From the NCBI GenBank assembly GCA_017477435.1, contig JAFUVV010000033.1, positions 1 through 47,449 of the forward strand: a DNA stretch of 47,449 nucleotides. The letters run 5' to 3'. Of the stretch, positions 32,401-39,646 are shown one piece after another (the first letter of the stretch is position 1; each line of letters opens with the position of its first letter). The position numbers and the translations under genes are program-made. This stretch comes from Prevotella sp. Its GTDB lineage: Bacteria; Bacteroidota; Bacteroidia; Bacteroidales; Bacteroidaceae. Under the pieces are notes generated by a model. That model was not told the DNA's origin. It saw only the letters and a list, made by a program, of their open reading frames with translations, and did not search any database.

Positions 32401-32927
32401 CATTTCTTCAGTGTCGACGGTATTGGCGTTGCATAGTCGTCTTCGAGTTGCACCTGCCATATGCAGTTGCCGTCGTTGAAGCGCACGAAGAACATCCAGG
32501 CCTTGCCGTCGTCGTCGAAGAATACCGATGAGTCGATGCACTTCTCCGATGCGAGTGTGTTCCACATCATCATCGGTCCGTGCTGGATGAACGGTCCTTT
32601 GGGCGAATCGGCCAGTGCGACGTAGAGATGCTCGTTGGCTGAATAGTACATGTAGTACTTATCGCCCAGATGGTATACTTCCGGTGCCCAGAACCATTGT
32701 GTCTCGTTGGTGTTGTTTTTGCTGAGGGCCAGTCCGCCGTGCTTCCATGTCTTCAGGTCGGTGGAGCTGTACACTTCTATTCCGTTTGCCGAGCGTGTGC
32801 CGTAGGAATAATAGACGCCGTCGTCGAGGAGTACAAATGGGTCGGCGAAAGGCAACTGGCTTGTCTGCGCCATTGCTGCGGCGGCAAAAGCTGCGATGAA
32901 AACTATTGAAATAAGACTTTTCTTCAT
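29475..32927 (-). CDS. Secreted GH43 - galactose-binding-like - GH39-like fusion
   Basis: 1150 residues from ATG 32927 (MKKSLISIVF, signal to AMA-Q). The frame is open 29 codons further upstream, but that crosses the -7 element. GH43-like five-bladed propeller (about 24-300): D29 (FADPF), D132 (CIDSSVF) and E192 (VTEGPNV) are the catalytic triad. A jelly-roll domain (about 345-480, WLACGHDDEGAIYLDG) follows. A GH39-like barrel (about 505-870) has acid/base E636 (EVWNEPD) and nucleophile E732 (LMTEYAP). The end (YYYNLQGQRILKPVKGLYI...) is a Prevotella-style C-terminal tail. The two active sites could remove L-arabinofuranosyl and xylosyl groups from the same substrate. Specificity is inferred from families. 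Confidence 0.85.
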   Translation of the reverse strand: MKKSLISIVFIAAFAAAAMAQTSQLPFADPFVLLDDGVYYSYGTRSANGIEVYSSTDLKTWKHGGLALSKNNTNETQWFWAPEVYHLGDKYYMYYSANEHLYVALADSPKGPFIQHGPMMMWNTLASEKCIDSSVFFDDDGKAWMFFVRFNDGNCIWQVQLEDDYATPIPSTLKKCINVTDAWENIWPRVTEGPNVVKHNGVYYLTYSANSYESQDYAVGYATATSINGPWTKYSGNPILKRYGGLVGTGHHTLFRDKEDNLKIAFHAHNSTTSIHPRRTYIADMEFSSDGVLSVVDGTMIVPKSDYPNGGNDQITSLSVDWNVTYLPSARSGVQYDIKYTKTNPTATDDWKKLEFDDSKWTASRGPIGNTGFGVYQGTAPLGTSFSDVNDGIYNVWFRRTFELDEDISDRDIWLACGHDDEGAIYLDGVPLIVWGNEWNYIHYFKLSPEQAALLTKGKHVLAVWAKNNTGGFYYDVGFYGKTGDTPTTLPTAEATADMASWAEFPLEKKIGVYQTPLTMKPWLDRDLPKLGELDTRSMRYEIAWGKDSYYGQPAVTGTAEAPEYDFEGLDYFFDNLKPHCSSMIFSHGYSPTIINPGDWQMPPTNYDTWGEINKTFAAHWKEKGYDNRYIEVWNEPDLTNIFFKGTIDDYLKIYEYASKAIREADNDVKIGGPAGAGTGWHSKLVSNAKSKGWPLDFISGHAYGNPTGQLDAMRTALRTLGKKDAEMLMTEYAPYTTGANTAKDGPVERAEAAMTFFNALPTFMSYTDLDYETWAQYIDAADVSTGKTLEAGHGDKMGLIDGDTGKRKALFNAFKLFGWMPIDRCNISTSSTLQGLASKTDKYVAVVLWNPGDTRQGVNLKIDNIPFSSGIMEVYRIDKTRNSYYETKDDDLTPDKINAFEAKDGCMTVDGIVEGRGVFFVRLMAEADAEALPANGFAKVKNIKKYRTGHANNAAYAIFDDKTWTARLSSNELNTARTMVGVIADELPDNMQVTTVTSDEMSNNNSQAMLAMRIDYLSTSGEYTKSVLIHGDIYHDGVTLYPEWGTKAAPDVIIEVDDFSNFKFSIKDNAPDDFSGQAAITFIMSRTGAHSKAIFTLKKTDQTDGIDAIENDTNVKSGNSSYYYNLQGQRILKPVKGLYIRNGKKYIQK

Positions 32928-32962
32928 GTTTGTTTGTCGTTTAGGGTTAACTTTTCTGGCTG

Positions 32963-32970
32963 CAAAAATA
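32963..32970 (-). promoter_or_regulatory. -7 element for the GH43-GH39 gene
   Basis: TATTTTTG on the - strand fits TAnnTTTG, 36 bp before the ATG at 32927. No clear -33 box. It suggests that the fusion and the downstream paralog can be transcribed separately from the upstream block. Confidence 0.5.
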
Positions 32971-33024
32971 CAAAATGTTTGTTTGGAAAACATGTACTCA
33001 TGTCTTTTTTTCATGTACTTATGT

Positions 33025-34854
33025 CTATCGCTTGCGTTGTGTCACGATTTGTTCGAAGTGGAATTTGCTGGCTTTCTGGCTTTCGATGTCGGTCGTTGCA
33101 AACCAGAATACGTGGCTCAGTGCAAATCTTTCGAGCGTGGCGTCGATGTCTTCGTCGGTCGGTGCTTCCCATTCGGTGCAGAATATTGGTCGTCCGAATC
33201 TGAATGCTACGCTCGCGATCCATCCCACCTCTGCTGCCGGTTGCGACGTGGCGAAGGCAGTGATGTCGCTGAGCGACCATATTTTGTAGACCAGTTCCGA
33301 CGTGCTTCCTCCGCTGAAGCGCAGTCGGTTCCAGCCGTCGTGGTTGCCATGTGTGAGAGCATTGCGATAGTCGAAGTCGGGCGCAAACGGGCTGACGTCG
33401 ACTGCTGGTGTGACGAACATCGGCTGATTGGGGTATTCGCTTCGTGCGGCGGTGAAGATGTCGTCGATGAGTGTGGTGAGAAGTTTCGTGTCGTCGGTGT
33501 CGCGGCCGGGGAGATGATACAGTTCCCACGCTTTTATCCGTCCGTCGGCGTAGAACTGGTGAATCACGTCGGCCACGTAGTTGGTCAGTTGCTTGCTGTC
33601 GGCACTGATGTCTTCGTCGGTCAGTAGTGTCGGTACCACCGTCATTCCTTTTTCTGCTGCCTGCGAGAGCATTGCGTCGACGGTGGCAAGATAACTGTCT
33701 CTGTCTGATTGCCATGCCTCGAATGATAGTTTCACTCTCACGGCATTGTAGCCTTCGAGATGTGAAAAATCGTCCATTCCATCGGTGTTTTTCCCTTTTA
33801 TCGGTCCGCTCACCATCCACTGCCATGCCCTGTTTCCCGACCATCGGTCGGTCGTTGGGCGCCCGGGATCGGCGTTCTCTCCCTTTGCTGCGAAGTGATA
33901 GCCTTGCAGTGCCTCTATGTCGCGGGAGTCGATCACGTCGCCGTCGGCATAGAGCACGTTGTGGAACATCGGGTCGTAGGGGTCGTAGGCCGACGTGTGC
34001 CAGCGTATGTCCCAGTTGCTGTCGTTGGCATAGAGTCCCCAGGAATAGAAGTGGGCGCCATATCTTGTCAGCACTGCGAGCGACCGTGCCATGCCCGAGC
34101 CGTTTGTGCGGGTGAGTATTTCGGTGCATACCAGCGGGCGGTTGCCTATCTCCTGGAGCTGCCGTATGAGGTCTTCGCCGTTGTCGGGCTGCGAGCGGGC
34201 CAGTTCATAGGAGTGGAAGTTGTGCAAGTCCATCTTGCTCTCGGCCTTTCGGCGCCACTCGTGCTCAATGGGACTTTTGTCTGTCGTGTCCCAGAAGATG
34301 CTCGAGGTGATTGGCTGTGTGGCGTCGGCTTCATGGCACCAGTCGGCTATCCGGATGATGATGTCCATCTCCAGGCGTGTGCGGTCGTCGTCCCACACGT
34401 CGGGCTCGTTCCACACGTCCCACATCACGATGCGCTCCTCGCCGCGGAAGGCGCCGACGAGGCGCTTGATGAACTTCTCATACTGCTCCAGAGGCTGCTC
34501 CTCGCCGCGGTTGTAGTGCTCGTAGAACCAGTCGTGGATGTTTCTCACCACGGGCGACACTGTCATCCCGCACTCCCGGGCGTCGGCGATCATTGCCTTC
34601 AGCCCGGCGATTGCCTCTTCGGCGTTGCGGCCGGGAATCCAAAATCTTACGCTGTTGAATCCCAGCTGTTTCGCACGTTTCATTATCTGCAGGTTTGTCT
34701 GCCCGGTGTAGGCAGGCTCGGGTTGATTAAATCCTTTTATCACCCCTACGCGCTTGTGCCACTGCCATGCCTCCTTCTCTGTCATTTGCCTGCGATAGGC
34801 CGATGCCGACAGGGAGAGCACGAGAGCCAGCAGTATGAGCAATGTTTTCTTCAT
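33025..34854 (-). CDS. Secreted double-TIM-barrel GH-A-like protein, paralog 2
   Basis: 609 residues, Sec signal (about 1-19, SASA-Y). It shares with 27623-29458 the opening KGFNQPEPAY, SVRFW, the YDPYDPMFHNVLY linker and SGGSTS-LVYKIW-LSD. N-terminal barrel: acid/base E150 (MWDVWNEPDV), nucleophile candidate E245 (RPLVCTEILTR). In the C-terminal barrel the acid/base counterpart is lost (AWELYHLPGR), but a Glu remains at the nucleophile position (E561, RPIFCTEWEAP), unlike the other paralog. Likely periplasmic or surface glycoside hydrolase; the substrate is presumably the one attacked by the neighbouring GH43-GH39 enzyme. No -7 element is visible in front; it may be read from upstream across a palindrome array. 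Confidence 0.8.
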   Translation of the reverse strand: MKKTLLILLALVLSLSASAYRRQMTEKEAWQWHKRVGVIKGFNQPEPAYTGQTNLQIMKRAKQLGFNSVRFWIPGRNAEEAIAGLKAMIADARECGMTVSPVVRNIHDWFYEHYNRGEEQPLEQYEKFIKRLVGAFRGEERIVMWDVWNEPDVWDDDRTRLEMDIIIRIADWCHEADATQPITSSIFWDTTDKSPIEHEWRRKAESKMDLHNFHSYELARSQPDNGEDLIRQLQEIGNRPLVCTEILTRTNGSGMARSLAVLTRYGAHFYSWGLYANDSNWDIRWHTSAYDPYDPMFHNVLYADGDVIDSRDIEALQGYHFAAKGENADPGRPTTDRWSGNRAWQWMVSGPIKGKNTDGMDDFSHLEGYNAVRVKLSFEAWQSDRDSYLATVDAMLSQAAEKGMTVVPTLLTDEDISADSKQLTNYVADVIHQFYADGRIKAWELYHLPGRDTDDTKLLTTLIDDIFTAARSEYPNQPMFVTPAVDVSPFAPDFDYRNALTHGNHDGWNRLRFSGGSTSELVYKIWSLSDITAFATSQPAAEVGWIASVAFRFGRPIFCTEWEAPTDEDIDATLERFALSHVFWFATTDIESQKASKFHFEQIVTQRKR

Positions 34855-34939
34855 GATAGCGGTATGATGGTTTTGAGTTATCTGTTTCTATATATATAAT
34901 AAGGTGTGGATGGCTTGTCCCGAAGAATTCTTCGCCGGC

Positions 34940-35024
34940 AGTACATGGGCCATGTACTTGCAGTATCTGAACCATGTACTCCGAGTACAAAGCCCATGTA
35001 CTCGGAGTACAAGACCTTTGTACT
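34940..35024. repeat. 22-bp palindrome array, GTAC family, copy D (4 units)
   Basis: Units start at 34940, 34962 (AGTATC, degenerate), 34984 and 35006. Centres: TGGGCCA, TGAACCA, AAGCCCA, AGACCTT. A 14-bp perfect palindrome CGAAGAATTCTTCG (34921-34934) is centred about 21.5 bp before the first unit. It lies between two genes of the same direction, 86 bp upstream of the paralog-2 start, and ends 7 bp before the upstream gene's stop. Confidence 0.96.
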
Positions 35025-35031
35025 GTCGTCG

Positions 35032-37230
35032 TCAGTCGTTCATGGTGCTGCCGTCACGGTTTATCTTTATCCTCAACTTGTTTTGTCGGCGGGGTTTCAG
35101 CTTGATGATGCTCTTTCCGTCTGCCTGTCCCCATTGGCCTGTATGCACTACGATGGCTGTACAGTTGTCGAGCAGTGGTTCTACTGTGAGGTCGGCCCAC
35201 TGTCCGCTCTCGTCGACGTTGAGAGTCATAGTCAGCGGCCCGAATGGTGTCTCTATCTCGCGGAGCGATGTCTGCATCCCTGCTCCGAGCCACTCCTGCG
35301 GCAGTCCTTCGAGCAGATGGAGTTCTGTTCCCCTGTCGAGTTCGAGCAGGTGGCAGGCCAGTCGGATGAACTCTGCGCTGGCCCAGTTGTGCGGCATGTC
35401 GCCGACATTATTGGCTTGCATGTCGCGCGGATTGTGCTCCTCGCGCCAGTTGTACATCGTCGAGGCATGGTTGGCAAAGGCATATAGTGCGTCGGCTGCC
35501 TTGCCTCCCTCGCCGCTCCACAGCCAGGCATGGCCGTAGAAGCTGGCAAAATAGTTCCATATGCCGTCGATGATCCATCCTGTGCCCATCACCATGCCCT
35601 CCTGCAGGGTGGTTTCCAGCATGCGCATAGTGCCCACGGCAATCGAGTCGCCGATGTCGAAGACCTGACCGGGATAAATGCTCTGGCAGAACGTCCACTG
35701 CGCCCGTTGCGGCAGACCCCTCTGCTCGGGCTTCATCATATTGTTGAGATATTTGTTTCCGAAGCTGTCCACATCCAGGTCCCTGGCTGCTGCTTTGCGG
35801 AAGACGCTATAGAAATCGTCGTACTCCTTGCGCCATTTCTTTGCGTCGTTCTTTTTTCCGAGCCAGTCGGCTGCCGTTATCATTGCCTTCATGCCGGCGA
35901 GCGACCACAGCGTGTTGGAGTATTCTGGCACCTTCTCTCCGCCGTTCAGCCCTCCGTCGATGAAGCCCGGCGGTATCAGTCCGTCGTCTTCGGGGAACTC
36001 GTTTGTCAGTGTCTGTTCGCGCAGGGCATGGGTGTTGTCGATGGTGCGCGAGAGGTTCTCCCAGTGATTCAGAAGCCATTGCTTGTCTTGGGTGAGCATG
36101 GCGTGGCGCACGCAGGTCCACAATATGAGGCCATTCTCTTTCCAGAACGTAGGTTGCAGTTTGCGGAATCCGCCGTCTTCCCGCTGGAACGACAGGCTGT
36201 ACTCTATCCCTGCGCGTGCCTCGGTGCCCTTGCCGAGCATGGCAGTGGCTTCGGAGAGGAAGGCACCGTCGACTATCCACAGGCCGCGATACCATGTAGG
36301 ACCGACCTGCAGGCTGATGTTACCGTCGACAATCTCTCGCGCCTGCCATATCCCGCGTATTGAAGCATCGAGAAGATTTTGTATCTCTGCGTCGGGCACA
36401 ATGATGTGTCCATAGGGTATCTGCTTTGTCTCCTCCCAGTATCGGCATACGGCTGCATAGTTTCCGGGTATTTCCTGCAATGTGCTTTCAGGGCTTTTCT
36501 CCATGCGTGTTGCCAGTTCCGAGGCGAGCCCGTTGTCGTAGATGCCGGCTATCCACACCTCGCCGCCTGCGGGTATGAAGATAGGTTCAAGCTCCACACT
36601 CGTCTTCAGGTCGGTCATGTTCTGTCTCACACGTATTGCAGGCCGCGACATCGTGAAGTGCTTCGTAGAGTCGATGGTTATCACGTTGCCTTTTGCTTCT
36701 ACCTTGAACTGCGAATTCACATACACCACGGGGCGTATCGTCTTGGCTGCGGCACTCGAGTTGCTTACCTTGGTCAGTACGATGTCCTCCCTGTCGCTGG
36801 TGAGAGGGTGAGTCATCTCGGTGCCTGCGACGGCCCCCTTTGCGCTGGAATAGATGTACTGTTCTACGCGACTCTTCTCCCTACCCAGCGTGCTGGGCAG
36901 GACGACTGCAGGCACACGGGCCGACACAAGCTTGGCCGGTTCAAACTTCTGGCTTTCGTCTGCCAGCATGTGAACCACCGTCTTGAAGCCGTTGAAGAAC
37001 TTTCCATTGCCGAAACTGTAGAGCAATTGTCCTTGTGGGCCGACCAGTGTCTTGAAGCTGTCGTCGGCAAAGGCAGGGGTAGTCTGGGCCCACTGCGGAG
37101 CAAAGCGGTAGTCGACGTATCGCTCTTGTGCATTGGCATGTGATGTGTTAGTACATATGAGAATGGCGAGGAAGAATGTTTTTAAAAAATAATTCTTCCT
37201 TGGATCAGATTTTCTGAGTTTTTCTTTCAT
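35032..37230 (-). CDS. Secreted six-hairpin glycosidase-like protein
   Basis: 732 residues with an N-terminal signal (FLKTFFLAILICTNTSHANAQ). A beta-sandwich region (about 40-285) precedes an (alpha/alpha)6-type barrel (about 290-660) with typical aromatic and acidic blocks: GPTWYRGLWIVDGAF, FWKENGLILWTCVRHA, NTLWSLAGMKAMITAA, GTGWIIDGIWNYFASFYGHAWLWSGEGG. A final beta domain (about 665-732) follows. This is the layout of GH78-, GH95- and GH15-like enzymes with beta-sandwich flanks. Candidate acids are in WIVDGAF and EFPEDDGLIPPG, but I cannot assign a family. It is 42 bp downstream of the EEP gene and most likely belongs to the same transcript. Confidence 0.75.
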   Translation of the reverse strand: MKEKLRKSDPRKNYFLKTFFLAILICTNTSHANAQERYVDYRFAPQWAQTTPAFADDSFKTLVGPQGQLLYSFGNGKFFNGFKTVVHMLADESQKFEPAKLVSARVPAVVLPSTLGREKSRVEQYIYSSAKGAVAGTEMTHPLTSDREDIVLTKVSNSSAAAKTIRPVVYVNSQFKVEAKGNVITIDSTKHFTMSRPAIRVRQNMTDLKTSVELEPIFIPAGGEVWIAGIYDNGLASELATRMEKSPESTLQEIPGNYAAVCRYWEETKQIPYGHIIVPDAEIQNLLDASIRGIWQAREIVDGNISLQVGPTWYRGLWIVDGAFLSEATAMLGKGTEARAGIEYSLSFQREDGGFRKLQPTFWKENGLILWTCVRHAMLTQDKQWLLNHWENLSRTIDNTHALREQTLTNEFPEDDGLIPPGFIDGGLNGGEKVPEYSNTLWSLAGMKAMITAADWLGKKNDAKKWRKEYDDFYSVFRKAAARDLDVDSFGNKYLNNMMKPEQRGLPQRAQWTFCQSIYPGQVFDIGDSIAVGTMRMLETTLQEGMVMGTGWIIDGIWNYFASFYGHAWLWSGEGGKAADALYAFANHASTMYNWREEHNPRDMQANNVGDMPHNWASAEFIRLACHLLELDRGTELHLLEGLPQEWLGAGMQTSLREIETPFGPLTMTLNVDESGQWADLTVEPLLDNCTAIVVHTGQWGQADGKSIIKLKPRRQNKLRIKINRDGSTMND

Positions 37231-37272
37231 CGTTAGTATTTAGTCAGGGTTAGCGTCTATAGGTTGATGGCA

Positions 37273-38109
37273 TCATTTCCATCGCATTGTCAGGTCGACT
37301 GTGAGCGGTCGGTGGTCGGAACTGAGAGGGTCGTCGACGACCGTGCTGCGGCGCACTTTCGCTATTCCGATGCCTTTCCTGACCATTATATAGTCTATAC
37401 ACTCCGTTGGTTTCGGTGCAGGGAATGTTTTCGCTGTGGTGTCGTTGAGAATCTGGAAGTTGCTCTCGAAAGCGCCGATCACTTTGCTATCGGGCTCTGC
37501 ATTGAGGTCGCCGGCGATGAAGAACGGCTTTCCGCTCTTCGCTGCCTCGCGACTGATTATCTCCACCGATGCCAGTCGAGCCTGCTCGGTGAGGTCGAGA
37601 TGAGTGCAGGCATAGACATACTTCTCCGTCTCCACGATGAGCAGCATGCGCGGTTCGCTCCCCGGGAGCGGTATGCGACGAACGCTTACGGGTTTCTCGC
37701 GGGTGAGCATCCCCACACCGTAGCCACCTCCGGCAAAGCTGATTGCTGTTGCCCACACGGGATGCATGCCCGTCAGCCAGGCGAGTTGGCGCAGCTGGTC
37801 GGCGTAGAGCGTGCGGCCATTCACGCTGTCGAGTTCCTGAAGAGCGACGGCATCGGGATGTGCAGAGGCGATGACGCCTGCTATCCGCTCGGCCGACACA
37901 ATGCCGTCCATGCCTTCGAGATGGCGAACGTTGTAGCTCATCAGCCGAAGCTTCAGGTGCTTGCCATTGCCTTTTGCCGCAGTGGGTAGTGAGAAAACAA
38001 ATAGAAGAAGTATCGGCAGCAGGATCGCTGCAATGGATGCTCCACCTGACCTCCCAAAGGGGAGGGACTTTGTCAGCCTGGAGTGTAATAATGAAAGTGT
38101 AGAGTGCAT
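37273..38109 (-). CDS. Endonuclease/exonuclease/phosphatase-fold hydrolase
   Basis: 278 residues. EEP catalytic blocks: LMSYNVRHLEG (N60), ALQELDS, CTHLDL, AGDLNAEPDS and SSDHRPLTVD with the terminal D-H pair. A hydrophobic segment (about 24-45, ASIAAILLPILLLFVFSLPTAA) is a signal peptide or anchor, so it acts outside the cytoplasm, perhaps on phospho-substrates of glycan or lipid origin. Residues 11-25 (RLTKSLPFGRSGGAS) are encoded by a GC-rich hairpin element (38046-38076) resembling the one at 43-60, so either the repeat was captured into the N-terminus or translation starts later at a non-ATG codon. It lies in the long - strand block. Confidence 0.82.
   Translation of the reverse strand: MHSTLSLLHSRLTKSLPFGRSGGASIAAILLPILLLFVFSLPTAAKGNGKHLKLRLMSYNVRHLEGMDGIVSAERIAGVIASAHPDAVALQELDSVNGRTLYADQLRQLAWLTGMHPVWATAISFAGGGYGVGMLTREKPVSVRRIPLPGSEPRMLLIVETEKYVYACTHLDLTEQARLASVEIISREAAKSGKPFFIAGDLNAEPDSKVIGAFESNFQILNDTTAKTFPAPKPTECIDYIMVRKGIGIAKVRRSTVVDDPLSSDHRPLTVDLTMRWK
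38046..38076. repeat. Dispersed GC-rich hairpin inside the EEP gene's 5' end
   Basis: CTGAC (38046-38050) ... GTCAG (38072-38076) enclose CTCCC-AAAG-GGGAG. The CCTCCC/GGGAGGG core and following ACTTTG resemble the element at 43-60. It is read as protein (LTKSLPFGRSGG) in the EEP gene. Confidence 0.6.
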
Positions 38110-38149
38110 GCCTCCTGCCTCTTTGTTAATTTGTTAATATGATAATCTG

Positions 38150-39646
38150 TTAATCTGTTCCCGTGTTCCATCCTTGCCTCACTTTCATCGGTGTGCGCTT
38201 GTCGGAGAGAACCTCGCTGCTCGCAGCACGGCGGTCGAGCTTCGCTTTGTGTAGCGTGAAGTCGGGGGTGTTGTATGAGAACATCAGGCGGTCGTAGTAT
38301 CTTCGTGGGTTCTTCTGCGGCAACAGGAACGGCTTGCTCACGCGACCCTCATCGTCGATGGATGCGAGATACAGCAGCGAGAAGAGTCCGTTCTCGCGCC
38401 GTGAGGTGAAGACAAACCAGTGGGAATCGAGAGACCAGTTGTGATAACTGTCGGCTCGCGGGCTGTTGGCTTCGTCGATGGGGCGCGATTGTCCTGTCGT
38501 CAGGTCCATCAGCCATTGTTCGCTCTCGTTGTGCCAGATAGGGAAGCATCCGTAGTCGCAGAGAGTGAACATCAGATAGCGGCCGTCGTAGGAGGGACGG
38601 GGGTGCACTGCGCTCTTGCCCATCTGCACGGCATTGAAGAGTGTGTCGACGTGGTCGCCCCACTCACCGCGGTCGGCATCGAAGGCGATGGAGCAGATGT
38701 TGTATTGTATCTTATTATAGTCGGTGCCGATATCCTCGTATTTGCGCGAGGTGCAGAAGTAGAGTGTCTTCCCGTCGGGGGCGAACACTGGATAGCTCTC
38801 CATCCAGTCGGGTTGCTTCACCAGCGGCGATAGTATCAGTTCGTCAGTCTCCACGTCGTAGATCTGCAGGTCGCTGGCGTAGTCGAACACTTCGATGCGC
38901 TCGTTGTTGACGGCATGGAATATCTGTTTGGTGTCGTTGGTGGAGAAGGCGATGTAACGTCCCGACGGGTGCCAGTAGGGGTACACACACGTTCCGAGGG
39001 TCTCCTCGGTCTTGGTGTTGAGCCATTTGCGGCCGTTTTCCGTTTGTACCAGCGTTGCTCCGTGCTTGCCTCGGATGTGGAACACGAATCGGTCGGGATT
39101 GGTGCGCCAACTGTTGTGGCAGTTCATGCATCCTGATTCTATCGAACTGTTCTCCAATATTGGCGACTCGTCGAAGTTGGCAAGTTGCCGTTGGTATAGT
39201 CCCATGCGTCCCCATATCTCGTAGCCGGGTGCGATGCGGCGGTAGGTCAAGCCCCATGCATCGAGTTTATGCGGACTCACGTTGATATTGAAGTCTTTCC
39301 AGGCGTGCCACTTGCCGTTTTCCCGGGTGCAGACCGTCACTGTCAGCTTTTGCCCTTTGTTGGCTTCTATGAGTTTGTGCCAGTCGTCTATCGGGAAGTC
39401 GGCCCGCTTTCCATTGACGTGCAGCGTCTTGCCGCTCTTGCCGCTGACGGTGACGTCGATGCGTTCTGCACCGGTCACTTCGAAGTTGAGCGGCGCAATG
39501 CCTACGGGAATGGTCACGTCGGTGTAGTCGGGGTATATCGCCGGAAGTTTCGACTCTCCGATGGGATTCTTCGGGCTGTCGGTGCAGGAGAATAGCAGCA
39601 GTAGGACAGTGAGAGCTGCGAATGTTTTCAAGGTGTGTGTATTCAT
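38150..39646 (-). CDS. Beta-propeller lipoprotein with a CxxCH motif
   Basis: 498 residues, lipobox FSC (Cys21). After a beta-sandwich-like region (about 40-130) come WD40/PD40-type repeats: YPYWHPSGRYIAFSTNDT, YPVFAPDGKTLYFCTSRK, VHPRPSYDGRYLMFTLCD and NWSLDSHWFVFTSRRE, as in TolB-like propellers. Before the repeats, GCMNCHNSW (C173, C176, H177) is a classical heme c attachment site, unusual in this family. If heme is attached, the protein could be redox-active or sense heme; if not, the cysteines may bind metal. The start codon overlaps the DUF6057 stop by 4 bp, so the two are coupled and may form a membrane complex. Confidence 0.8.
   Translation of the reverse strand: MNTHTLKTFAALTVLLLLFSCTDSPKNPIGESKLPAIYPDYTDVTIPVGIAPLNFEVTGAERIDVTVSGKSGKTLHVNGKRADFPIDDWHKLIEANKGQKLTVTVCTRENGKWHAWKDFNINVSPHKLDAWGLTYRRIAPGYEIWGRMGLYQRQLANFDESPILENSSIESGCMNCHNSWRTNPDRFVFHIRGKHGATLVQTENGRKWLNTKTEETLGTCVYPYWHPSGRYIAFSTNDTKQIFHAVNNERIEVFDYASDLQIYDVETDELILSPLVKQPDWMESYPVFAPDGKTLYFCTSRKYEDIGTDYNKIQYNICSIAFDADRGEWGDHVDTLFNAVQMGKSAVHPRPSYDGRYLMFTLCDYGCFPIWHNESEQWLMDLTTGQSRPIDEANSPRADSYHNWSLDSHWFVFTSRRENGLFSLLYLASIDDEGRVSKPFLLPQKNPRRYYDRLMFSYNTPDFTLHKAKLDRRAASSEVLSDKRTPMKVRQGWNTGTD

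Noticed and set aside
32928-33014. 29-codon N-terminal extension of the GH43-GH39 frame
   Set aside because: It overlaps the -7 element at 32963-32970 and would bury the signal peptide.
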